A stretch of 64,000 nucleotides of DNA, taken from Geodermatophilus tzadiensis (lineage in GTDB: Bacteria > Actinomycetota > Actinomycetes > Mycobacteriales > Geodermatophilaceae). This document shows, piece after piece, positions 13,332 to 21,527 of the stretch. The stretch covers positions 1-64,000 of the forward strand of contig NZ_PVTG01000005.1 in NCBI RefSeq assembly GCF_003002915.1, in the 5' to 3' direction. The notes beneath the pieces were generated by a model, which was not told the origin of the DNA, ran no database searches, and saw only the letters and a program-made list of their open reading frames with translations. A program made the translations under genes and the position numbers. How positions within the stretch are numbered: the first letter of the stretch is position 1; the number at the start of each line of letters is the position of its first letter.

Positions 13332-13636
13332 ATGCCGACCGGCAGCGGGATCGGTCCGGCAGCGCGCCGAGGACGCCGTGGCCGCCGTCCTCGGTCCCGG
13401 GCCGCACCCGGACGGGTGAGGTGGTGGCCGAGACCGGCGCGCCGGGCGACGTGTTCGTGCGCCGGGCCGCCGGCGCCGGCCTCCTCGTCGTCGGCAGCCG
13501 CAGAGCGGGCCGGGCTCTCGGTCCGGTCGCCCTGCACTGCGTGGTGCACGCGCCGTGCCCCGTGCTGGTGGTCCGGCCGGAGCGCCACCAGCGTGTTCCC
13601 GCCGCCTCAGCGCCCGTCGAGGCCGCGCGCGGCTGA
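13332..13636 (+). pseudogene. Universal stress protein remnant (truncated, frameshifted)
   Basis: A frame from 13421 (GTG) to 13636 encodes AGAGLLVVGSRRAGRALGP and later HAPCPVLVVRP. This is the nucleotide-binding C-terminus of UspA proteins. The preceding codons in another frame (ending at a stop at 13417-13419) read QRAEDAVAAVLGPGPHPDG, the usual stretch just before it, so a one-base shift separates the pieces. The N-terminal half of the domain is absent, its place taken by the purU end. The 71-codon frame could still be translated, but a functional Usp is unlikely. Confidence 0.7.
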
Positions 13637-13653
13637 CCACACCCCCGGCCCGC

Positions 13654-14688
13654 TCAGGCGGGTCGGTGCAGCAGCTCCTTGAGAGCTCCGTCGATGAAGT
13701 CGTTGTCGGCCGGGTTGTTGCCCAGGCCGGCGAAGTGCCCGTAGATGCTCGGGATGACCCGGACCTCCCCGTTCGGGATGAACTGGGATGCCCACTCCTC
13801 GTCCTCGGGAGGGAAGTAGAGGTCCGTCTTGCCCGGCATCGCGAGCAGCGGGCAGCGTATGGACCGGAGTGCGGCCTCGGTGTCGCCGTCGAGACCCGGG
13901 GTCTGTACGACGTCGCCGTGCTCCCACGTCCACAGCATGCCCAGCAGGTTGTTCGGGTCCCGATCGTCGAGCCAGAAGCCCTCCCAGAAACCGACGAGGA
14001 AGTCCTCGAGGGAGGAGAAACCGATCCTGCGGTACTCGCGCTGCCGGTAGAAGGCCTGGGACAGGCCCCAGCCGGCGTAGATCCGGGCGAAGGCGCGCAG
14101 CCCGACGGTGGGCAGTGCGCCGGGGGAGTAACGCCCGCCGTTGAAGACGGGGTCGGCGGTGAGCGCCGCGCGGAGGCTCTTCAGGAAGACCTGGTTGTGT
14201 TCGCTGGTGACGGGCGCGCCCACGATGGGCGCGGCCCGCTTCACCATCTCGGGGTGGCTGACGGCCCACTGGTACGTCTGCGCCGCGCCCATGGAGGAAC
14301 CCAGGACCAGCTCGATGGACTCGATGCCCCACTTCTGCGTGAGCAGCCGGTGTTGCACCTCGACCTGGTCGTAGAAGGTGACCGGCGGGAAGTTCGGGCC
14401 GTCGTAGGGGGGAGGGGTGTTGCTGGGCGAGGACGACAGGCCGTTGTTGAGCTGGTTCGGGACGACGATGAAGTACTCGTCCGGGTCGCAGGCCCTGCCC
14501 TTCCCGATCGTCCACTCGTTGGCGTCGTGCCAGGCGCTGTACCACGTCGGATGGACGATCACGTTGGACTTGTCGGCGTTCAGCGTGCCGTAGGTCTTGT
14601 AGGCGAGCGTCGCTCCCCGCAGGGTCGCGCCCCGTTGCAGGACGACGTCGCCGAGGTCGAACAACTCGTGGTCGGTGGGCATGGGCAT
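13654..14688 (-). CDS. Alpha/beta-fold hydrolase, homoserine acetyltransferase (MetX)-like
   Basis: 344-aa alpha/beta hydrolase. The nucleophile is Ser in VLGSSMGAAQTYQWA, the acid is Asp in MPGKTDLYFPPEDEE, and the base is His in IYGHFAGLGNNPADN. The overall plan (NVIVHPTWYSAWHDANEW, VVPNQLNNGLSSSPSNTP) is that of MetX-type acyltransferases, but it stands in an amidase operon rather than near methionine genes. It probably acts as an amide, ester or acyl hydrolase (inference). The ATG at 14688 follows GGGAG; the frame extends upstream but without a better start. It is the last gene of the minus-strand amide operon. Confidence 0.8.
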   Translation of the reverse strand: MPMPTDHELFDLGDVVLQRGATLRGATLAYKTYGTLNADKSNVIVHPTWYSAWHDANEWTIGKGRACDPDEYFIVVPNQLNNGLSSSPSNTPPPYDGPNFPPVTFYDQVEVQHRLLTQKWGIESIELVLGSSMGAAQTYQWAVSHPEMVKRAAPIVGAPVTSEHNQVFLKSLRAALTADPVFNGGRYSPGALPTVGLRAFARIYAGWGLSQAFYRQREYRRIGFSSLEDFLVGFWEGFWLDDRDPNNLLGMLWTWEHGDVVQTPGLDGDTEAALRSIRCPLLAMPGKTDLYFPPEDEEWASQFIPNGEVRVIPSIYGHFAGLGNNPADNDFIDGALKELLHRPA

Positions 14689-14818
14689 GGCGACTCCCGC
14701 AGGCTCGAGGGGGTGGGTGAGGTGCTCGGCGTCCTCCGGGACGTCGTTCCCGGGGAGCTCCGTCCGTGAGGACGCCGGGTGTGCGCGGACGGAGGTGCCC
14801 GGTGCACTCCCGCTCCCC

Positions 14819-15091
14819 TCAGTGCCGGTGACCGCCGGCACGGGACAGCCGGCGGCCGGACGGGGGTCCGGTGACCACCGGCTCGCCGCTGCGCGCTCGA
14901 TCCACGCGTCTGCGGTCGCTGCGGCCCGCGTCCCGCAGGCCCCCTCCCGGTGGTCCCCCCACTCCCACGCCGTAGTGGCGCCGAGCGGGCTGGGTGCAGG
15001 ACGGGCACGGCGCCGTCGCCGCGGCATCCTGCATGTCGCAGCGGAGGTCGAAGGACCCGCAGTCGGGACAGCGGAACTCGTACAGCGGCAC
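14819..15091 (-). CDS. fmdB: FmdB-family zinc-ribbon protein
   Basis: Short protein (90 aa) starting PLYEFRCPDCGSFDLR, with a second cysteine pair in APCPSCTQPARR. The CxxC...CxxC ribbon is that of FmdB, named as a regulator of formamidase in Methylophilus. The GTG at 15091 follows GAGGAGCACCGC; the longer upstream frame runs into fmdA and is rejected. The C-terminal half is Arg/Gly/Pro-rich and probably disordered. It lies directly downstream of an FmdA amidase, which fixes its assignment. Confidence 0.85.
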   Translation of the reverse strand: MPLYEFRCPDCGSFDLRCDMQDAAATAPCPSCTQPARRHYGVGVGGPPGGGLRDAGRSDRRRVDRARSGEPVVTGPPSGRRLSRAGGHRH

Positions 15092-15152
15092 GCGGTGCTC
15101 CTCTCCGGTGCGTGCTCCGGGGCGGTCGTGCCCGCCCCGGAGCACCGGTCGG

Positions 15153-16415
15153 TCAGTCAGCGAGCAGGTCGCGGCCTCCGCCGGCTCCACCGGGGAGGAT
15201 GTTCCGGTCGAAGATCGACAGCGGGATGCTGAGGGAGACCGCACTGTTGGGGATGTCGACCACGCCGCCGATGCGGCCGTCGATCGGTGCCGCTCCGAGG
15301 AACAGGTAGGCCTGCTCGAAGGTCCAGTCCATCGCCGGCATCAGGTAGTTGATGGCGTTGAGGCAGGCCTGTCGGTAGGCGACCGTCGCGTTCATGTAGT
15401 AGTTGCGGCCGTCCTCGACGCTGATCCCCTCGAAGGTCAGGAACTCCGAGTAGTTGGGGCCGACCCGGCCGGGCTTGAAGAACGGCATCGACTGCTTGTA
15501 GCGGTCCATCCCCCCCTTGACCAGGTCGAAGTGGAGGTCGATGAAGCCGGGCATCTCGATGGCACCGCAGAAGGTGATCTCCCCGTCGCCCTGGGCGAAG
15601 TGCAGATCCCCGACGGAGAACAGGCCGCCGGGGACGAAGACCGGCATGTACACCCGGCTGCCGACACCGAGGTCCTTGATGTCGACGTTGCCGCCGTGCT
15701 CCCGGGGCGGGATCGTGCGGCAGGCCTCGGCGGCGGCCCGCTCGAGGTCCGCCCCGCTCAGCGTGCCCAGCAGCGCGTCGTGGGGCAGCGGGGGGAGTGC
15801 GAGAGCGGGTACCTGCGGGGTCCCCGGCGTGTCACCGCCGTGTGCGGGGACGTCGCCGGTGATCCGGTCGGGGTTCTGGTCGATGAGCGCCTGTTCCCGC
15901 CGGTTCCACTCGGCGAGCAGGTCGTGGGACGGCGCGCAACCGAACAGCCCCGGGTGGGAGTTCCCGATGAACCGCACGCCGGGGACGTGCCTGCTGGTCG
16001 TCCAGATCCCGTCGAGGTCCCAGATCGCCTTGGACGCCTGTGGGGAGTGGTCGGTGAGGAAGCCGCCGCCGTTCTCCTTGGCGAAGATCCCGGTGTAGCC
16101 CCACGGCTGCACGTCGAAGGGACCGATGTCGACGATGTCCACGACGAGCAGGTCGCCGGGCTCGGCGCCCTCGATCGCGAACGGGCCGCTCAACATGTGG
16201 CACGGGTCGATGTTCATGTCCCGGATGTCGTCGGCGTCGTCGCTGTTGCGGACCTGGTCGTCGGTCCAGTCCTTGCACTCGATCCGGTACGTCGCGCCGG
16301 GGGCCACCGTGTTGGCCGGCGGGATGTCGGGGTGCCAGCGGTTGTGGCCGGGAACCGTCTGGTCGCGCATCGACACGCTCAGGTCGCGGTTGATCTCGAA
16401 GATGACGTCGGGCAC
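15153..16415 (-). CDS. fmdA: Formamidase/acetamidase, copy 1
   Basis: Acetamidase/formamidase-family enzyme (420 aa) hydrolysing formamide or short amides to acid and ammonia. Recognisable blocks are PGHNRWHPDIPPANTVAPG, VEGAEPGDLL-like residues, QPWGYTGIFAKENGGGFL, HPGLFGCAP, and the C-terminal QGDGEITFCGAIEMPGF. It has an insert (ITGDVPAHGGDTPGTPQVP) before the ALALPPLP segment that the second copy lacks. It is clearly paralogous to the next gene in the operon. The two differ enough to suggest different amide preferences (inference). Confidence 0.9.
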   Translation of the reverse strand: MPDVIFEINRDLSVSMRDQTVPGHNRWHPDIPPANTVAPGATYRIECKDWTDDQVRNSDDADDIRDMNIDPCHMLSGPFAIEGAEPGDLLVVDIVDIGPFDVQPWGYTGIFAKENGGGFLTDHSPQASKAIWDLDGIWTTSRHVPGVRFIGNSHPGLFGCAPSHDLLAEWNRREQALIDQNPDRITGDVPAHGGDTPGTPQVPALALPPLPHDALLGTLSGADLERAAAEACRTIPPREHGGNVDIKDLGVGSRVYMPVFVPGGLFSVGDLHFAQGDGEITFCGAIEMPGFIDLHFDLVKGGMDRYKQSMPFFKPGRVGPNYSEFLTFEGISVEDGRNYYMNATVAYRQACLNAINYLMPAMDWTFEQAYLFLGAAPIDGRIGGVVDIPNSAVSLSIPLSIFDRNILPGGAGGGRDLLAD

Positions 16416-16536
16416 AGGAACTCCTCGGGGGGAAGCACGGCGGGACGGACGGGACGGTGCGGCGAGGGACGGGGGCGCGGCCTCCTCCCGGTCGTGCGGA
16501 CGCCGGTCGCTCTCCGGCGTCCGTGCGTCGTCGCGC

Positions 16537-17790
16537 TCAGAAGCTGGACCTGGGCACGCCGGCGCCGGGGTCGATCCGGGTCGGACCGGATGCCGACGGG
16601 GTCACGTCGAAGTCGAAGATCCCGGTGGGGATGTACACGGTCGAGCACGAGTTGGGGATGTCGACGACGCCGGACAGCCGCCCCTCGATCGGTGCAGCGC
16701 CCAGGATCATGTAGGCCTGCTCCGGGGTGTAGCCGAACCTGGTCAGGTAGTCGATCGCGTGCAGGCAGGCCCGCTGGTAGGACAGGTGTGAGTCCAGGTA
16801 GTGCTGTTCGTCGTCCAGGGTCACCGACGTGCCGGAGAAGGCCAGCCACCGCTCGTAGCGGGGGTCGACGTTGCCGGGCATGAAGACGGCGTTCTCGCTC
16901 ACCCCGTAGGTCTCCATGCCGCCCTTGATGACGTCGACGTGCAGGTCCATGAACCCGCCCATCTCGATGGCACCGCAGAAGGTGATCTCCCCGTCGCCCT
17001 GGGAGAAGTGCAGGTCACCCATCGAGAGCTTCGCGCCTGGGACGAAGACCGGGTAGAACACCCGGCTGCCCTTGGTCAGGTTCTTGATGTCCTGGTTCCC
17101 GCCGTTCTCCCGGGGCGGGGCCGTGCGTGCCGCTTCACCGGCCACCCGCTCGAACTCGGCGCCCGTCAGGCCGCCGAGGATCGCGTCCTGGGGGAGTGGC
17201 GGCAGCGCCAGTGGTGGGACCCGGTCGGGGTCGGTCGCGATGAGGGCGGCCTCCCTGCGGTTCCAGCGGGCCAGCAGGTCGGCAGACGGCGCGGTCCCCA
17301 TGAGGCCGGGGTGCACGATCCCGGTGAAGGAGACACCGGGGACGTGCCGGGAGGTGGCGGTCTGCCCGGAGAAGTCCCAGATCACCTTGTAGGCGTCGGG
17401 GAACTGCTCGGTCAGGAAGCCGCCGCCGTTCTGGGTGGCGAAGATGCCCGTGTAGCCCCAGCCCTGGCCGGCGAGCGGACCGCTGTCCTCCTGCGGGATG
17501 GGCCCGACGTCGAGGATGTCGACGATCAGCAGGTCACCGGGCTCGGCCCCCTCCACCGCGATCGGGCCGCTGAGCACGTGCACCGTGGAGAGCGGTGCAT
17601 CGCGGACGTCGTCGGCGGAGTCGTCGTTGTGGATCGCCCCGTCGAACCACTCCCGGCAGTGCACCCGGAAGGTGTCGTCGGGGCGGACGGTCACCTGGGT
17701 CGGGATGTCGGGGTGCCAGCGGTTGTGGCCGAGGTACTTCTGGTCGGTGAACTTCTTGCCGGAGTCGAGGGGGAAGACGACGTCGGGCAT
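16537..17790 (-). CDS. fmdA: Formamidase/acetamidase, copy 2
   Basis: Second FmdA-type amidase (417 aa), upstream of copy 1 in the same operon. It shares LGHNRWHPDIPTQVTV, GWGYTGIFATQNGGGFL, QGDGEITFCGAIEMGGF and AYMILGAAPIEGR, and looks the closer of the two to classical formamidase. The ATG at 17790 follows AGGAGGCAGTCC. It lies 54 bp after the AmiS-type channel gene, the usual partner supplying short amides. Confidence 0.9.
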   Translation of the reverse strand: MPDVVFPLDSGKKFTDQKYLGHNRWHPDIPTQVTVRPDDTFRVHCREWFDGAIHNDDSADDVRDAPLSTVHVLSGPIAVEGAEPGDLLIVDILDVGPIPQEDSGPLAGQGWGYTGIFATQNGGGFLTEQFPDAYKVIWDFSGQTATSRHVPGVSFTGIVHPGLMGTAPSADLLARWNRREAALIATDPDRVPPLALPPLPQDAILGGLTGAEFERVAGEAARTAPPRENGGNQDIKNLTKGSRVFYPVFVPGAKLSMGDLHFSQGDGEITFCGAIEMGGFMDLHVDVIKGGMETYGVSENAVFMPGNVDPRYERWLAFSGTSVTLDDEQHYLDSHLSYQRACLHAIDYLTRFGYTPEQAYMILGAAPIEGRLSGVVDIPNSCSTVYIPTGIFDFDVTPSASGPTRIDPGAGVPRSSF

Positions 17791-17844
17791 GGACTGCCTC
17801 CTGGGTCGGTGCCGGGCGGTGGGGCGGCTCGGTTGCTGGACGGG

Positions 17845-18585
17845 TCACCTCCGCCGGGAGGACGGCTGGTGGGGTGACGCCTGCGTCGGCTGCGGGTCGC
17901 CGACGTCGCCGCGGATCCGGTCGGTCACGGTCGCGGGACCCCCTGCGGCCGGCCCGCCCTCGCGCAGTTCGGGCGCCGGTTCTCCTCCTGCCGTCACGCC
18001 GGGTCCGCGGAGGGCCGGGTACAGGCCCAACGACAGCACGAGGAGCGCGGCGAGCACGATCGCCGCCGTCCTCCGGTTGTCCTGCCACACCCCGGTCAGC
18101 AGCAGAAAGGCCGGGACGGCGCAGGTCAGCACGCCCGCGACGATCGCGATCGCCCCGGTGAAGCGGGTGAGTTCCTCCCGCTTGAGCCCGAGCACCAGGA
18201 AGAACAGCGCCCACAGCACTGCCCAGTACAGCCAGATCACGCCGAAGGCCGGATCGTCGAGCCGGCCGAAGTTCAGTCCGGCGTAGACGAGCGCACACCC
18301 CGCCACGAACGCGGAGAACCAGCCCAGTCCGGTGCCGTCGAGACCACCGAGCAGGTTGAGGCCGACGTACAGGTAGGTGAACCCGAACAGGTACAGCCCG
18401 GAGGCCCCGAGGATCGTGTCCGGGTCCCCTCCGGCCGTGAAGAGGAGGTACGTGGGGGTGACCACCTGCAGCGCGCCGACGAAGAGGTTCAGCGGTGCCG
18501 CCGCCCGGGCGTCGACGCGGCCGAGCAGCATCAGCCCGTTCACGATCAGGACCGCTCCGACGTACAACAGCCCGACGCTGGCCAT
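17845..18585 (-). CDS. AmiS/UreI family amide channel
   Basis: Integral membrane protein (246 aa) with six to seven hydrophobic helices, beginning ASVGLLYVGAVLIVNGLMLL and including VGALQVVTPTYLLF and GFTYLYVGLNLL, the AmiS/UreI pattern. These proteins conduct urea or short-chain amides. The last 50 residues are a Pro/Gly/Ala-rich cytoplasmic tail. The ATG at 18585 has GGAGAGG eight bases upstream; the GTG at 18594 abuts that site and is less likely. It sits at the head of the two-amidase operon. Confidence 0.88.
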   Translation of the reverse strand: MASVGLLYVGAVLIVNGLMLLGRVDARAAAPLNLFVGALQVVTPTYLLFTAGGDPDTILGASGLYLFGFTYLYVGLNLLGGLDGTGLGWFSAFVAGCALVYAGLNFGRLDDPAFGVIWLYWAVLWALFFLVLGLKREELTRFTGAIAIVAGVLTCAVPAFLLLTGVWQDNRRTAAIVLAALLVLSLGLYPALRGPGVTAGGEPAPELREGGPAAGGPATVTDRIRGDVGDPQPTQASPHQPSSRRR

Positions 18586-18652
18586 CTCGCTCACCTCTCC
18601 CGGTGTGCAGCCGATCAGGTCCCCGTGTCGAGACGCGTGCGCCGCGGTCCGG

Positions 18653-18943
18653 TCACGGACGCGGCAGCCGGCCCAGGGCCGGGTTGCGCGGGACGTCGGC
18701 GCGCCGCCGGGTGTCCCGCGCGGACGGTGGGGCGGCGACGACGTCGGGTCGCTCGCTGCTGCGCTCGGTGCGCTCGATCAGCGCGCGTCGGGTCGGTGGG
18801 CCCAGCGACAGCCGGGGCGCGGTGAAGACCCGTGCCGACACCGCCCCACACGAAGGACACGTGACGACAGCTGACGCCGTACCGATCGCGCAGCTGGTCT
18901 CGATCGGTCCGTGCTCGGGGCAGCGGTAGACGTAGACGGCGAT
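18653..18943 (-). CDS. FmdB-like zinc-ribbon protein, apparent ATC start
   Basis: In this frame 96 codons read AVYVYRCPEHGPIETSCAIG, then VTCPSCGAVSARVF. This is an FmdB-like ribbon (C-x2-H ... C-x2-C). No ATG, GTG or TTG precedes the ribbon in frame within reach. A perfect GGAGG lies six bases before an ATC at 18943-18941, exactly where the family's Met falls (compare GTG-PLYEFRC in the first copy). I therefore assign ATC as initiator. A shorter frame from GTG at 18841 would lose half of the zinc site. It is the first gene of the amide operon, transcribed away from the MFS carrier. Confidence 0.7.
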   Translation of the reverse strand: MAVYVYRCPEHGPIETSCAIGTASAVVTCPSCGAVSARVFTAPRLSLGPPTRRALIERTERSSERPDVVAAPPSARDTRRRADVPRNPALGRLPRP

Positions 18944-19254
18944 GTCGCACCTCCGGCTGCCTCGAGGCGGGTGGCCCCCGGTGCAGGCGGACCCTTCGCC
19001 GGTGCACCGGGCGGGTCAAGAGCGCTGCCCCTCCGTCGACCCCGAGCCCGGGCCCGGCCCGCTCCGTCCGCGGCGCGTCGTGACCGTCGGCCGACTGGCC
19101 TCCCGTGTGTCGTGCACGTCACAGCGACGTTTCTGTCTCGTTTCGCGCTGCTGCCCCTGCTCGCGCGGTGGCCGGCGCCTCGATGCCGTGCGCGACGCGG
19201 GATCCTCGTCCGGCGGTGGCCGTGTCCGCCCGTGCGCGAGACAGGAGGCCCGGA
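18944..19254. other. Divergent intergenic region, amide operon / MFS carrier
   Basis: About 310 bp with no credible gene. The least GC-rich part (about 19110-19150, including GACGTTTCTGTCTCGTTTCGC) is the likely location of divergent promoters. I see no confident operator. Confidence 0.5.
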
Positions 19255-20394
19255 GTGGCGAGGCTCGTGCTGTCCGGCGTGCTGGCGAACCTCGCGGGCG
19301 GCACCTTGTTCGGTTGGAGCCTCGTGGCCCCCGAAGCGAGCCGGGACGTCGGCGCGCCGGCTCCCGCTGCCACTGCGGTCTTCGCCGTCGCGATCGGGGT
19401 CTTCGCTGTGGCGCTGCTGGGCGTGCGGCTCGGGTTGCACGTCCTGGGGCCCCGACGGCTGCTGGGGGGAGCCGCCGTCGCCGCGGGCGCAGGCATCGGG
19501 GTGGCCGCGACCGGACAGCACCCGTCGGCCCTCTGGTGCGGCATCGGGCTCGCGTTCGGCGCGGCCAGTGGTGTGGGTTACGGCGTCTCGGTCGCGCTCG
19601 CCGCCCGGGTCCCCGCCCCGCGCCGGGGAGCCGCGACCGGCCTCGTCGTCGCTGCCTTCGCCGCCGGCCCCGTGGTCCTGGGGCTCCTGGCCCCGCGGGT
19701 CGTGCCGCTCCTCGGGTGGCGGGCCTGCGCGGCCGGCCTGGCGGTGGCCGTGACGGGTCTGCTCGCCGCCGGGGCGGCCCTGGCCCCGGCGGAACGGACG
19801 TCACGGTGGGGTCCCGCAGGTGCGGAGCCGGCGGACCGCCGCGCCGTGGTCCTGCTGTGGGTGGTCTTCGCCGGCGGGGCGGCGCCGGGCCTGTTCGTCT
19901 TCGCCTCCGCGGCTCCGCTCGCTGCCGGTCGTGGGCTGGGCCCCGCGACAGCCGGTGCAGCCGTCTCACTGCTGGCGGGGGGCAACCTCGCCGGACGACT
20001 GGTCGCCGGTTGGTGGTCCGACCGGGTCGGCTGCCGCCTCGCCCTGACCGCAGCGCTGGCCGTCGCCGCGGCGTTGGTCGGGGGGCTCGCCGGTCCGGTC
20101 GCGCCCGGGGTCGTGCTCGGCTCCTTCGCCGGCACCGGCCTGGCCTACGGGGCGGTGTCCGCCCTGGTGCCCGCTGCCACGGCGGACCGGGTCGGAGCCT
20201 GCGCCTTCCCCCGGGCCTACGGCCGGGTCTTCACCGCCTGGGGCTGCGCAGGCCTGGCGGCACCGGTCGTCGGGGGAGCACTCACCGCCGGCGGCCAACG
20301 TGCCGACCTGGTGCTGGTGCTCGCCGTGCCGTTGATCCCCGCTGCGCTCGCGCTGCTCGCGCTGACCCCACCGCCTCCCCACGCGAGGGCCTGA
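19255..20394 (+). CDS. MFS transporter
   Basis: Twelve-helix major facilitator (379 aa), very Ala/Gly/Leu-rich, with a conserved cytoplasmic loop in GRLVAGWWSDRVGCRLAL between helices of the second half. The arrangement (FGWSLVAPEASRD at the N-terminus, AFPRAYGRVFTAWGCAGL near the C-terminus) recalls oxalate/formate-antiporter-type carriers. The GTG at 19255 has AGGAGG six bases upstream, so the longer upstream frame is rejected. Lying divergent to the formamidase operon, it may export formate or import an acid; this is inference. Confidence 0.8.
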   Translation: MARLVLSGVLANLAGGTLFGWSLVAPEASRDVGAPAPAATAVFAVAIGVFAVALLGVRLGLHVLGPRRLLGGAAVAAGAGIGVAATGQHPSALWCGIGLAFGAASGVGYGVSVALAARVPAPRRGAATGLVVAAFAAGPVVLGLLAPRVVPLLGWRACAAGLAVAVTGLLAAGAALAPAERTSRWGPAGAEPADRRAVVLLWVVFAGGAAPGLFVFASAAPLAAGRGLGPATAGAAVSLLAGGNLAGRLVAGWWSDRVGCRLALTAALAVAAALVGGLAGPVAPGVVLGSFAGTGLAYGAVSALVPAATADRVGACAFPRAYGRVFTAWGCAGLAAPVVGGALTAGGQRADLVLVLAVPLIPAALALLALTPPPPHARA

Positions 20395-20520
20395 CACCGC
20401 GTCGGCACGATGGCGCAGCGGTGCACCCGACCCCGCAGCCACGTGCGGCCGGGCGGGTGGCCCCACCACCGGTTCCCGACGGGTCCTCGGGCGCAGGGTC
20501 GCCTCGAGGGCCGCGCCGGA

Positions 20521-21285
20521 TCAGGACCCCGGGACGTCTTCCTGGACCTCACGTCCGGGGATCTCGTCGACGGCCACCGGCGTGGTCCCAGCCGGTCCGA
20601 AGACCCTGGTGGCGGACGTGATCGTGCCCTTGAGGACGTACTGCACGTAGTTCGCAGCGGCCATGGGCCCCAAGCCGAAGGGCAGCAGTCCGGCCAGGAG
20701 CGGCGGACCGACCGCCAGCGCCCATGCCCGCAGGATCTCCGACTGGGAGGCGGCGATCTCCTGGCGCTCCGTCGTCGTGAGGGCCGCCAGGGCGTCGTAC
20801 GACGCTGTCCTCCCCAGCAGTGCGGCGTGGCGTCCCAGGATGGCGTCGGGACGGATCCTCCCGGTCTTGTCGAGCCTGACGGCGCCCTCCGTGAGGACCA
20901 GCAGGACGGCGACGCGGGTCAGTTCGGGGTCCTCCAGGTCCCTGTCGAACAGCAGTCCGACCTTGATCGCCGCGCTGACCGCCTCCTTCAGGACCTCCCT
21001 CAGCGCGACCGGGACCGCGGCAGCGGAGATCGCCGTTCCCACGCCCGGCAGGATCGACGGCAGGGAGAAGGAGACGGCTCGAGCCGCCCTCATCCGGTTC
21101 CCGCGCGTCACCTGGTCGACCAGGTCTCCTGGCGCGACCAGCGGCTTGCCCGCCCGCACCTTGTCGACGACCTTCTGGGCATCCTCGAGCGAGGGCTGCA
21201 AGGTCCGGTTGATCAACGCCATCGCGCGCTCGACGGTCGCCTCGAGGTCGAACTCCGGCTTCGGGAGGTTGAAGTTGCCGGTCAC
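20521..21285 (-). CDS. Hypothetical protein, EcsC-like
   Basis: 254-aa protein with a hydrophobic central part (SLPSILPGVGTAISAAAVPVALREV) and AAIKVGLLFDRDLEDPELTRVAVLLVLTE broken into helices, a pattern seen in EcsC-family proteins. A second hydrophobic hairpin, AVGPPLLAGLLPFGLGPMAA, lies near the C-terminus, so membrane association is likely. The GTG start at 21285 follows AGGAGACCCAG. No catalytic motif is seen and the family call is tentative. It stands alone, convergent with the MFS gene. Confidence 0.65.
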   Translation of the reverse strand: MTGNFNLPKPEFDLEATVERAMALINRTLQPSLEDAQKVVDKVRAGKPLVAPGDLVDQVTRGNRMRAARAVSFSLPSILPGVGTAISAAAVPVALREVLKEAVSAAIKVGLLFDRDLEDPELTRVAVLLVLTEGAVRLDKTGRIRPDAILGRHAALLGRTASYDALAALTTTERQEIAASQSEILRAWALAVGPPLLAGLLPFGLGPMAAANYVQYVLKGTITSATRVFGPAGTTPVAVDEIPGREVQEDVPGS

Positions 21286-21490
21286 CTGGGTCTCCTGTCA
21301 GTTGGCGACCCGTGCAGGATGTCAGCCGGCTACCCGCGACGCAGACCGCAGGGCGCCCGTCCTGGGACCGGTGCGTGCTCTGAGATCAGCACTCGCAGCG
21401 AGAGCATCCGGGGCTGTTGCCGAGTGCGGCCCACGGCCAGGCGCGCGGGCCGGTCGAGGTCCGGAGGATGCGGCGAGCTGGCTCGGGCTT

Positions 21491-21514
21491 GACCTTGGAC
21501 CCTCCTCCAAGGTC
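21491..21514 (+). promoter_or_regulatory. MerR-type operator/promoter
   Basis: GACCTTGGA (21491-21499) and TCCAAGGTC (21506-21514) form a perfect 9-bp inverted repeat with a 6-bp spacer. It lies between a TTGACC -35 (21489-21494) and a TCTAGC/TAGCGT -10 (from 21513). The overlong spacer filled by the dyad is the hallmark of MerR-activated metal promoters. The -10 ends only about ten bases before the GTG start at 21528, so the transcript is probably leaderless or nearly so. Confidence 0.85.
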
Positions 21515-21527
21515 TAGCGTTCCCGCC

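Noticed and set aside
18615-19019. 134-codon minus frame overlapping the second FmdB-like gene
   Set aside because: Arg/His-rich translation without a motif; the neighbouring frame holds the C-x2-H/C-x2-C ribbon.
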